Assembly (NCBI GenBank): GCA_007118765.1
Contig: SKQZ01000356.1
Location: 1-5,372 of the forward strand
Source of the DNA: Candidatus Hydrogenedentota bacterium
GTDB taxonomy: Bacteria; Hydrogenedentota; Hydrogenedentia; Hydrogenedentales; CAITNO01
Length of the DNA: 5,372 nt
Direction of reading: 5' to 3'
Under the pieces are notes generated by a model, which worked only from the letters and a program-made list of their open reading frames with translations, did no database searches and had not been told where the DNA came from. Position numbers and translations under genes: made by a program. Each line of letters opens with the position of its first letter. Within the stretch, counting starts at the first letter, position 1. Shown here piece after piece: positions 1 through 5,372 of this stretch.

Positions 1-2
1 GT

Positions 3-1076
3 GTTGTGCCTGCTGCCGCAGCGTATCATGTTTGGGCGCGACTCCGCAGCGATGGCGACACAACAACGATGTGGACCGTTACCATTGACGGCACCGTGCT
101 TGAAGGGGACACGGCAACGGACACGTGGACGTGGGCAAAGCTGAGCGACGCGCCCGTTATGCTGAGCAACGAGTTTGACATTACATTTGCCACAAGCGAT
201 GCGGACGCGGCGCTGGACGCGCTTGTTTTTGCCACCGACGACGGCTTCGTACCCGAGGGCCCGCGTCCCGAAGGCCGCACGGCGCCGTCCGCGGTATCAG
301 ACCTGAGCGCCGCAAACATACGCGCACGCGCAAACCAGCTACAGTGGGAAGCATCCGCCTCGCCTGAGTTGTCTCACTATCAGGTGTACGTAGCGCGTCA
401 ACCCTTTGAGCAGCCGAAGCAGAAGCATCTTATCGGTTCGCCTGTAGACCCCGCGTTTATTGACTGGGGTCTGCGGCCCGGCGAAACGTACCACTACGCC
501 GTCACCGCCGTTGACCGACGCCGAAACGAAAGTGCGCCGGTTTTCGCCAGCGCCGCCACCCCCGCCCGAACAACCGCGCCCGCAGCCGTTGAGCTGGCTT
601 TTGCCGATGGTGAACGGGAGGGAGACTTTGAAGTGTCCACCGCAGGCGGACTGCGCGGCGATGCCTATGTTGTGCCACAGTCACCGGAGGATAATCGCGT
701 GTCCTGGACGGTTGAAATACCCCGGCCCGGCGTCTATTACCTTTGGCTGCGTTATCTTCATCGCGGTTCAGGCAGACGCGGCGACGAGGTGAGTCATGAT
801 GTGCGCGTACTGCTCAACGGCGAGAAGCTGACCACCCTGGGCGGCAGGACTGATTTGCATGTGCCCGATACGCTTATTGAAGAGGACCATCCGCTGGCGC
901 CGCGTTTGTGGACATGGGCATGGCCGGGCGAATACAATCTTGAAGGTGTGGAATTGTCGCAGGGCCGTCATACTCTCGAATTGGAAAACCTCCATGAAGA
1001 GATACGCTATGATGTATTGTTTATTACCGACGAACCGTCGTTCCAACCGGAAGATGGGCGTTTGCGGCAACGATAA
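3..1076 (+). CDS. Secreted-type multidomain beta-sandwich protein: two CBM-like modules around a fibronectin type III domain (5' partial)
   Basis: The frame is open to the left edge, so the true start and any signal peptide lie upstream; a GTG at 6 is in frame but falls mid-domain. Residues here count from that GTG. Residues 7-85 are the end of a beta-sandwich module (YHVWARLR, a WTW motif at 41-43, then DALVF..D..F.P at 71-83). Residues 93-187 are a fibronectin type III domain (LQWEAS.....HYQVYVAR, then RPGETYHYAVTAVD). Residues 194-350 are a second, complete module of the same type (PGVYYLWLRY, VRVLLNG, WTW at 302-304, HTLELENL, DVLFITDEPSFQP). Such modules in bacteria usually serve carbohydrate binding or assembly of large extracellular enzymes; a catalytic domain may lie upstream. 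No sorting signal or membrane segment is visible at the C-terminus. The sulfatase gene starts 26 bp downstream on the same strand, so an operon is likely. Exported location is inferred from the domains. Confidence 0.85.
   Translation, partial: VVPAAAAYHVWARLRSDGDTTTMWTVTIDGTVLEGDTATDTWTWAKLSDAPVMLSNEFDITFATSDADAALDALVFATDDGFVPEGPRPEGRTAPSAVSDLSAANIRARANQLQWEASASPELSHYQVYVARQPFEQPKQKHLIGSPVDPAFIDWGLRPGETYHYAVTAVDRRRNESAPVFASAATPARTTAPAAVELAFADGEREGDFEVSTAGGLRGDAYVVPQSPEDNRVSWTVEIPRPGVYYLWLRYLHRGSGRRGDEVSHDVRVLLNGEKLTTLGGRTDLHVPDTLIEEDHPLAPRLWTWAWPGEYNLEGVELSQGRHTLELENLHEEIRYDVLFITDEPSFQPEDGRLRQR
24..260 (+). repeat. Module copy A (coding-level repeat, N-terminal end cut off by the window)
   Basis: This encodes residues 7-85 of the partial protein. 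Its landmarks match copy B at 735-1055 in the same order: an aromatic/Leu strand ending in an Arg (YHVWARLR), an Ile-Asp-Gly turn (TIDGT), a WTW motif, and a closing strand DALVF..D.GFVPEG. The similarity is at protein level and divergent, so this is an old domain duplication rather than a recent DNA repeat. Confidence 0.6.
735..1055 (+). repeat. Module copy B (coding-level repeat)
   Basis: This encodes residues 244-350. It repeats the landmarks of copy A: YYLWLRYL, LLNGE, WTWAW, and DVLFITDEPSFQPEDG. It is longer than copy A by an insertion between the NG turn and the WTW motif (around residues 275-300). The order copy A, fibronectin type III, copy B suggests duplication of a binding module with an FN3 spacer. 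Confidence 0.6.
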
Positions 1077-1086
1077 CAACCTGTGC

Positions 1087-1094
1087 GGGAGGTG
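1087..1094 (+). promoter_or_regulatory. Ribosome binding site of the sulfatase gene
   Basis: GGGAGGTG lies 8 nt before the ATG at 1103, a strong Shine-Dalgarno match. It selects 1103 over the in-frame ATG at 1124 (Met8), which is only 4 residues from the end of the twin-arginine motif and has no comparable site upstream. Confidence 0.75.
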
Positions 1095-1102
1095 TAGACA
1101 TT

Positions 1103-2728
1103 ATGAACACGCATCATGACGGAATGAATCGGCGTCGTTTTCTAGCGGCCTGTTCGGCGGGACTTGGAGCAGGGCTGCTTTCCCGGTTCGCCGCCGCAAC
1201 GCCCGAAACACCGGCGCAACCCAATATCATCCTGTTTCTGGTGGACGACATGGGCTGGCAGGATACGTCCGTACCGTTCTGGACGGAAGAAACCTTGTTT
1301 AACCGGCATTTCCGTACGCCCAACATGGAGCGGCTGGCAAACCGGGGCATTCGGTTCACAAACGCCTATGCCCATACCGTGTGCAGCCCCACGCGCACGT
1401 CCCTCATGACCGGCTGGAGTCCCGCCCGCCACCGGGTCACCAACTGGACGCTGAATCCAGACGAAGACACCTCGCGCGGATGGGCGCCCCGGGACTGGAA
1501 CATGCGCGGTTTGCAGGCGGATGAGGTAAACATGGCGCAGTTGCTTCAAGAAGCCGGGTACTTCACCATTCATTGCGGCAAGGCGCACTGGGGCGCACGG
1601 GGCACGAGCGGCGAGGATCCGCTCCGTCTGGGTTTCGATGTCAATATCGCGGGCCATGCGGGGGGAGCGCCCGGTTCGTACCAGGGCAAAGACAATTTCG
1701 GCAACGAGGAAAATGGCACACGCAGGCTGCCATGGGGGGTGCCGGGGCTTGAAAAATATCATGGGAAAGACATAGATCTCAGCGATGCGCTCACAAAAGA
1801 GGCGCTGGCCGCCGTAGACCACGCCGTGGCCGCGGAAAAACCGTTTTACTTGTATATGTCGCATTATGCCGTGCATACGCCCATCCAGCCACACAATCGG
1901 TTCGTTGACAATTACAAGGGGCGCACTTATCCGGACACTGACATTAACATTCCGCCCGTGGAAGCGCGTTATGCGTCCATGGTGGAAGGCATGGACGCGA
2001 GTCTCGGCGCATTGCTTGACAAGGTGGAGGCGTTGGGTGTTGCCGAATCCACACTGGTCGTTTTCACGTCCGACAACGGCGGGCTCAGCGCACACGGTCG
2101 CTGCACCACGCCGTACAACACCGGGCTGAACACCCATAACCGGCCGTTGCACGCAGGAAAAGGCTCCGCCTATGAAGGAGGCACGCGGGTGCCTTTTATC
2201 GCGGCATGGGCAAAACCGGCGCCCACGAATGCCCTGCAGGCGCAACTGCCCATCAAAGCCCAGGCCGTTTCGGCGCAGCCGTTGATTTCCGAGGATTTGT
2301 TTCCCACGCTGCTGGGTATTGGCGGCGCGCTTGACCAAGTGCCCATAACGCACACCGTGGACGGATACGATCTGCGTCCCTATTTCACGCAGGAAGCATC
2401 CGATATGGAGCGGCCGCTCTATTTCCATTATCCCCATACATGGGGGCCGGAAGGCCCGGGCTATGAACCGCACAGCGCCATGCGGCTGGGCGACTGGAAG
2501 GTGATCTATTTTTATCAGCCGCAACGCTGGGAGTTGTACAATCTTGCCGACGACATTGGCGAGAGTCATAACCGCGCCGCGGAAGAACCGGAGCGGCTGG
2601 CGCAAATGGCGCAAAAGCTACGTCGCGACCTTGTCAACATGGGGGCGCAATGGCCGGTAAACGACGAAACCGATGAGGAGTCGCCCATGCGTCTGCCTCA
2701 GGACGCCGTGATCAACGCCATCCATTGA
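1103..2728 (+). CDS. Tat-exported sulfatase (formylglycine-dependent, arylsulfatase type)
   Basis: It hydrolyses sulfate esters, most likely on a sulfated polysaccharide or oligosaccharide in the periplasm or outside the cell. Residues 9-32 form a twin-arginine signal: NRRRFL, a small-residue hydrophobic stretch, then an AAA cleavage site near residue 32. The formylglycine motif CSPTR is at 94-98, with Cys94 to be oxidised. The other expected active-site residues are all visible: Asp48-Asp49 (VDDMGW), Arg98, Lys160 and His162 (CGKAHWG), His258 (SHYAVHTP), Asp324-Asn325 (TSDNGG) and Lys353 (AGKGSAYEGGTRVP). The length of 541 aa is normal for the family. The C-terminal subdomain with LGDWKVIYF (462-470) and WELYNLADDIGE (476-487) is typical. 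Tat export fits a family whose Cys is usually oxidised before folding. The modifying enzyme is not in this window. The gene is probably in an operon with the preceding binding-module gene. Its last 31 bp overlap the 3' end of the opposing gene. The exact substrate and subfamily cannot be assigned by eye. Confidence 0.95.
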   Translation: MNTHHDGMNRRRFLAACSAGLGAGLLSRFAAATPETPAQPNIILFLVDDMGWQDTSVPFWTEETLFNRHFRTPNMERLANRGIRFTNAYAHTVCSPTRTSLMTGWSPARHRVTNWTLNPDEDTSRGWAPRDWNMRGLQADEVNMAQLLQEAGYFTIHCGKAHWGARGTSGEDPLRLGFDVNIAGHAGGAPGSYQGKDNFGNEENGTRRLPWGVPGLEKYHGKDIDLSDALTKEALAAVDHAVAAEKPFYLYMSHYAVHTPIQPHNRFVDNYKGRTYPDTDINIPPVEARYASMVEGMDASLGALLDKVEALGVAESTLVVFTSDNGGLSAHGRCTTPYNTGLNTHNRPLHAGKGSAYEGGTRVPFIAAWAKPAPTNALQAQLPIKAQAVSAQPLISEDLFPTLLGIGGALDQVPITHTVDGYDLRPYFTQEASDMERPLYFHYPHTWGPEGPGYEPHSAMRLGDWKVIYFYQPQRWELYNLADDIGESHNRAAEEPERLAQMAQKLRRDLVNMGAQWPVNDETDEESPMRLPQDAVINAIH

Positions 2729-4125
2729 CCTTCCGAAGGGGCGGTCAGTTCCATTTCGGCCGTGGCGCTTGTTTCAGTCTGCGGCTGCCATTCGTTGTGT
2801 TGGATATCAAGCCAGCGCAGGGTCAATGTTCCCGATGCATCCGCCGTATTGAGCGTAACCTGTCCGCCCGCGGGAAAATATACCGCATACTGTACGCCGG
2901 GGTTGGCGGCGCAATAGGCATCGTTTTCTTCCCGATTGCCAAGCAAATCATTGCGCGGCTCAGCGGCGAACACGTCGAAAACATCAAGAAACATGCGCAT
3001 GCTGCGCAAATGGGTCTGGGCCAGGTCGCTGAGCCCCGCGCCGGAAGCGGGCCGGTGAAACCGTGAACTCGCCAGCCCGCCCAGGATGTTGCGCCACAGT
3101 TTGTGCGTGCCTTCTTCAAGCCCGCCGCCATGGGGCGTGCCGCCGTAAATCTTGACATTGTTCATGGGGCGCGGCGGATCGGCAATCAATGCACGGGCCG
3201 CCTGCATGTTGTCCCAATGCGCCTGACGCACCTGATGGTTGTTTTGCGACGTGTCCACAAACGAATAGCGGTGGGGATGATCAAACGTGTATCGGTGCAT
3301 GGGATGGTTCAAATCATGGGGATCCCACATCTCGGTCACTTCCACGCCCACGCCCGCCACATCGGCTTTCGCCCGAATAAAGTCGGCCCAATAAGCGCCC
3401 CAATGTTCGGACTCGTTGGTTTCGTTGCTGATGCAGTACAGCACATTGCCATAGCCCAGCGAAATGGACAGCATCTTTTCGACATAGGCCTCTTGATACC
3501 GAAGCACCAGCGGATTGTCTTCCTGCTGCGGCGTGGTTCGGAAAAAGGGATTTTCCCGCTGGCCGGGATGGCCGGTTACCTCCACGGGCAACCGACTTTC
3601 CTCGGCGGTGTAGTTTACATTGTTTGCCGGGTTGAAGGGCTGTCGCGACCAACCGCCCATCTCGCCCGCGTCCCGGGCAAAATCAAACCGGTCAAACACT
3701 TCTATCTGCACAATAATATCCCGTGCGCTGGTCATATCCAGAAAGTCGCGGAACCGTTGCCAATAGGCATCGTAAAACCGTTCCAAGTCATACAGGCCGG
3801 TGTCCGGGTTGCGTTCATACGCATACAAATTGCCTTCCTCGCGGGTGGACATGGTATTGCGCACATAATTGCCGCCCACAGACACCAGTAAATCAAGGTG
3901 CGCCTCAAGGCCGTCGGGCGGGATATGGGGATGATTGAACAAGTTGTCCTGATCGCTGCCGCCGATCAACAGCGTCGGTTCGCCCTTGTACTGCCAATAG
4001 GTGGGATTCTCCGGCCACGGCCGGATACGATTGGTCGCCGGATCGGCAACCGCGCACCAGGATATGAACCCCGCCGCCATCATCGTTACAACCACCCACA
4101 CGCCATGCTGCTGCCAGATATTCAT
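2698..4125 (-). CDS. Secreted glycoside-hydrolase-like TIM-barrel protein (DUF4038-like) with C-terminal collagen-binding-like beta domain
   Basis: Probably an exported glycosidase of unknown specificity. From the ATG at 4125 the protein is 475 aa. Residues 1-27 look like a Sec signal peptide (hydrophobic WVVVTMMAAGFISW, cleavage after AVA before Asp28). Residues 33-400 look like a (beta/alpha)8 barrel: PTYWQYKGEPTLLIGGSDQD (41-60), SVGGNYVRNTMS (82-93), RDIIVQIEVFDRFDF (135-149) and GNVLYCISNETNE (226-238). Asn234-Glu235 sits where clan GH-A enzymes carry the acid/base Glu after strand 4; the nucleophile is not obvious. Residues 408-475 resemble the beta domain that follows DUF4038 barrels (YAVYFPAGGQVTL, LRWLDIQ, ending GQWMALITAS). 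The start at 4125 was chosen because a good SD and a classic signal peptide sit there. The frame is also open to an ATG at 4230 with its own SD, adding 35 residues. The gene converges on and overlaps the sulfatase by 31 bp. The family assignment is from memory of motif patterns, so a related unnamed barrel family is possible. Confidence 0.85.
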   Translation of the reverse strand: MNIWQQHGVWVVVTMMAAGFISWCAVADPATNRIRPWPENPTYWQYKGEPTLLIGGSDQDNLFNHPHIPPDGLEAHLDLLVSVGGNYVRNTMSTREEGNLYAYERNPDTGLYDLERFYDAYWQRFRDFLDMTSARDIIVQIEVFDRFDFARDAGEMGGWSRQPFNPANNVNYTAEESRLPVEVTGHPGQRENPFFRTTPQQEDNPLVLRYQEAYVEKMLSISLGYGNVLYCISNETNESEHWGAYWADFIRAKADVAGVGVEVTEMWDPHDLNHPMHRYTFDHPHRYSFVDTSQNNHQVRQAHWDNMQAARALIADPPRPMNNVKIYGGTPHGGGLEEGTHKLWRNILGGLASSRFHRPASGAGLSDLAQTHLRSMRMFLDVFDVFAAEPRNDLLGNREENDAYCAANPGVQYAVYFPAGGQVTLNTADASGTLTLRWLDIQHNEWQPQTETSATAEMELTAPSEGQWMALITAS

Positions 4126-4133
4126 AAAAGTGT

Positions 4134-4138
4134 CTCCT
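4134..4138 (-). promoter_or_regulatory. Ribosome binding site for the 4125 start of the barrel gene
   Basis: On the minus strand AGGAG is followed by 8 nt and then ATG (4125-4123). This is the main evidence for the shorter protein with the standard signal peptide. Confidence 0.7.
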
Positions 4139-4177
4139 GTGTTCACACAGCCCCCTATGCCAATAACTGCCATGGAT

Positions 4178-4207
4178 AGTATACGCCTGAAACCACGATT
4201 ACGACAA
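4178..4207 (-). promoter_or_regulatory. Possible sigma-70-type promoter for the barrel gene
   Basis: Read on minus, TTGTCG (4207-4202) is separated by 18 nt from TATACT (4183-4178). The -10 is 5 of 6 to consensus and the -35 is 4 of 6. Transcription would begin near 4171, giving a leader of about 45 nt before the ATG at 4125. The site lies inside the optional upstream extension of the reading frame, so transcripts from it could only make the shorter protein. A TATACT can occur by chance, hence the modest confidence. Confidence 0.35.
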
Positions 4208-4227
4208 ACGTATTGACGGGCATCGAA

Positions 4228-4242
4228 CATTGCTAACTCCTT
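4228..4242 (-). promoter_or_regulatory. Alternative upstream start codon and SD of the barrel gene
   Basis: On minus, AAGGAG (4242-4237) is followed by 6 nt and ATG (4230-4228), in frame with the barrel gene. Starting here would add 35 residues: a basic segment (CRNRGFRR, 9-16), a short hydrophobic run and a lipobox-like IGGC with Cys28, then the normal start Met36. It is a good initiation signal by itself, but the product would carry two export-like segments in tandem. It may be a real alternative start, a leader peptide remnant, or chance. Confidence 0.35.
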
Positions 4243-4269
4243 GATATTTCGAGGGGTGTGCGGTATACT
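4241..4269 (+). promoter_or_regulatory. Near-consensus sigma-70-type promoter for the 4689 gene
   Basis: TTGATA (4241-4246), a 17-nt spacer, then TATACT (4264-4269): each hexamer is 5 of 6 to consensus with ideal spacing, followed by an AT-rich stretch. Transcription would start near 4276, running toward the CDS at 4689 with a leader of about 413 nt. The -35 overlaps the SD of the upstream minus-strand start, so divergent transcripts from this area could interfere with one another. Confidence 0.5.
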
Positions 4270-4476
4270 TAAAATAGATGGGCGAAAAGGGTTGTGTCCC
4301 GGCGTCCATGGGGCTTTTTATTTGTTCTGATATGTGTACTGTAGATGACAACTGATAGCCCGGATATTTCATCAGGTTTCGTCGTGAGCCTGTGAAGATT
4401 GCGCCAGAGCAGGTGTTTTGTGCAGGCCGCCGGCTGACAGCGTGTTAGTACACGTCGAAGTCGGCGGGCGAGCAAA

Positions 4477-4507
4477 GTGCCTGATATGGTGTAAGATTCG
4501 CAGGCGC
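4477..4507 (+). other. Leader hairpin
   Basis: GTGCCTG (4477-4483) can pair with CAGGCGC (4501-4507), 7 pairs including one G-U, enclosing a 17-nt loop. A smaller stem, CGTGT/ACACG around a TAGT loop at 4441-4454, lies just upstream. Both are within the predicted leader of the 4689 gene. They are modest and could be chance. Confidence 0.3.
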
Positions 4508-4650
4508 AACAGAAATCTTGTGAAATATGCGGGCTAGTGGAGCAGGTATCAAGCGAACACATAACGTCAACGGCAGTGGCAAATCCGTTTGTCCGGCGTG
4601 CGCGGTGTGTTCGCGCGAGGCAGACATGTGGAGTACGTACAACCGGCAAG

Positions 4651-4673
4651 GGCGCGGCGGCGATTGTTGCGCC
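4651..4673 (+). promoter_or_regulatory. Hairpin touching the ribosome binding site of the 4689 gene
   Basis: GGCGCGGC (4651-4658) pairs with GTTGCGCC (4666-4673): 8 pairs with two G-U, loop of 7 nt. Its 3' side ends directly against the SD at 4674. It could affect ribosome access or protect the mRNA; with no T run it is not a typical terminator. Confidence 0.4.
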
Positions 4674-4680
4674 AAAGGAG
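4674..4680 (+). promoter_or_regulatory. Ribosome binding site of the 4689 gene
   Basis: AAAGGAG lies 8 nt before the ATG at 4689. It fixes that start over the in-frame ATGs at 4707 and 4710, which would cut into the signal peptide. Confidence 0.8.
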
Positions 4681-4688
4681 AACTTATT

Positions 4689-5372
4689 ATGTTTACGCGA
4701 TTTTCTATGATGGTCCTCATCTGTGTGGCGACCCTCATCGGCGGCGTGGCGATGGCAGACATTACCATCAACAACCACAGCTTTGAAGACGATGGAGCCT
4801 TCGAGTGGCCGGGTGGAGGCGATATTAGCGACTGGAACCAGGACGGCGGTGTCGGCATCACATACAATGACGACGGCGGGCACGGGCAAAACGCCGGGGC
4901 CGCGCCGGACGGCACCTATTTTGCCTTTATTCAGATAGGCGGCTATGTGGAGCAGAGTCTCAATGACCTGCAGCATGGAGAGATCTATATACTGCGGTTT
5001 CACGCACGTGAGAGAGATGGAATGGACCCGATGGACCTCACCGTGTCCTTGGGCACGGAGGAACTCCATTATGCCGGCGGCTTCGCGCCGGGCAGCTGGA
5101 CGGAGATTGCCGTGGATTTTACGTTTGATGACGCATGGGGCGACACCTTAAACTTTGACGCCCGACTGACGCCGACGGAAGGGGACGGCTCGCTGCTTCT
5201 TGACAATGTGCGTATTGAAATTGTAAAGACACCTTTGCTGTTAGATGCCGGCACCGACGGGGTAGAGGACGAAGAGCCGTTGTTGTCCCATTCCTTTCCG
5301 TTCGAGGCGCCCGCCGGAGAAGACCGGTTGCTGATCGTGACCACGGGCACGCGGGACAGCGCAGGAGCGCCA
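4689..5372 (+). CDS. Secreted beta-sandwich (carbohydrate-binding-like) protein, 3' partial
   Basis: The frame is open to the window edge, giving 228 residues. Residues 1-23 are a Sec signal peptide (MFTRF, hydrophobic run to residue 20, cleavage after AMA before Asp24). Residues 24-180 form one beta-sandwich of the galactose-binding-like kind: it begins INNHSFEDDG (27-36), with DISDWN (45-50), PDGTYFAFIQIGGYVEQSL (73-91), IYILRFHARERD (99-110), SWTEIAVDFTF (136-146), and closes LLLDNVRIEI (169-178). The N.SFE....W...PDG.....G...Q.L pattern recurs in secreted carbohydrate-binding or cell-wall-associated domains. After a short acidic linker (187-197, rich in Asp/Glu) a second domain begins with HSFPFEAPAGEDRLLIVTTG (201-220), resembling modules in large surface proteins, so the full protein is probably long. 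No catalytic motif is visible in this part. It has its own promoter and a long leader. Function is inferred from fold-like pattern only. Confidence 0.85.
   Translation, partial: MFTRFSMMVLICVATLIGGVAMADITINNHSFEDDGAFEWPGGGDISDWNQDGGVGITYNDDGGHGQNAGAAPDGTYFAFIQIGGYVEQSLNDLQHGEIYILRFHARERDGMDPMDLTVSLGTEELHYAGGFAPGSWTEIAVDFTFDDAWGDTLNFDARLTPTEGDGSLLLDNVRIEIVKTPLLLDAGTDGVEDEEPLLSHSFPFEAPAGEDRLLIVTTGTRDSAGAP

Larger units (their letters stand above)
4270..4688 (+). other. Long untranslated leader or intergenic region without a convincing gene
   Basis: Between the plus promoter and the ATG at 4689 there is no frame with a credible protein; frames that are open on either strand give low-complexity, Arg/Cys/Pro-rich products with no SD. 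The stretch has several short inverted repeats (4440-4455, 4477-4507, 4651-4673). I could not match it to a known riboswitch class by its conserved bases. No Rho-independent terminator (GC hairpin plus T run) was found in it. Confidence 0.5.

Noticed and set aside
1142..1153. Lipobox-like LAAC (residues 14-17) in the sulfatase signal
   Set aside because: It comes right after the twin-arginine motif, before the hydrophobic region, so it cannot act as a lipidation site; the AAA site near residue 32 is better.
1142..2614. Minus-strand open frame of 490 codons opposite the sulfatase
   Set aside because: It mirrors the sulfatase codons, which have every active-site motif; the antisense product is Arg/His/Cys-rich without a recognisable domain or SD. 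It is a by-product of GC-biased codon use.
2729..2790. Search for a shared terminator at the convergent gene ends
   Set aside because: No GC-rich hairpin with a T run on either strand; the area is coding for the barrel protein.
3103..3891. Plus-strand open frame of 262 codons opposite the barrel gene
   Set aside because: The minus frame has a signal peptide, barrel motifs and a beta domain; the plus frame has none and lies wholly inside it.
4278..4355. 25-codon open frame (MGEKGC...) just after the predicted plus transcription start
   Set aside because: It starts about 2 nt from the predicted transcript start, leaving no room for an SD, and the composition is unremarkable. A leaderless leader peptide is possible but unsupported.
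4397..4674. Short direct similarity GATTGCGCCA (4397-4406) and GATTGTTGCGCCA (4662-4674)
   Set aside because: It is too short and imperfect to call a repeat or binding site; likely chance in GC-rich DNA.
4269..5069. Minus-strand open frame of 266 codons across the leader and the start of the 4689 gene
   Set aside because: Its product is Arg/Thr/Ala-rich with no domain. It lies opposite the clear signal peptide and beta-sandwich of the 4689 gene.

Overview
The window holds four protein genes, all apparently exported. It looks like part of a polysaccharide-degradation region in an environmental Gram-negative bacterium. Abundant exported sulfatases, glycosidase-like barrels and beta-sandwich modules, with fairly high GC, recall Planctomycetota, Lentisphaerota, Verrucomicrobiota or Hydrogenedentota. 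That placement is an inference from gene content; there is no rRNA or marker gene here.

Layout. (1) 3-1076, plus: the C-terminal part of a multidomain beta-sandwich protein, with two related carbohydrate-binding-like modules on either side of a fibronectin type III domain. (2) 1103-2728, plus: a Tat-exported sulfatase of the formylglycine type with a complete active site. It follows gene 1 by 26 bp with a strong Shine-Dalgarno, so the two are probably cotranscribed. (3) 2698-4125, minus: a secreted TIM-barrel glycosidase-like protein of the DUF4038 kind with a C-terminal beta domain. Its 3' end overlaps the sulfatase by 31 bp, tail to tail. (4) 4126-4688: a regulatory region without a convincing gene. 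It has a near-consensus sigma-70-type promoter on plus, a weaker one on minus, two alternative start/SD pairs for gene 3, and hairpins in a leader of about 410 nt. (5) 4689-5372, plus: the N-terminal part of a secreted beta-sandwich protein that runs off the window.

Working model (inference): the binding-module protein and the protein at 4689 attach to or present glycans, the sulfatase removes sulfate esters, and the barrel enzyme cleaves a glycosidic bond, all in the periplasm or outside the cell. No transporter, regulator, or formylglycine-generating enzyme is in the window, and the substrate cannot be read from the sequence.

No mobile element, CRISPR array, tRNA, rRNA or clear intrinsic terminator was seen. 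The items most worth checking are the two-start, two-signal-sequence beginning of gene 3, the long structured leader of the 4689 gene, and the convergent gene overlap. I did not find a clearly new biological system.
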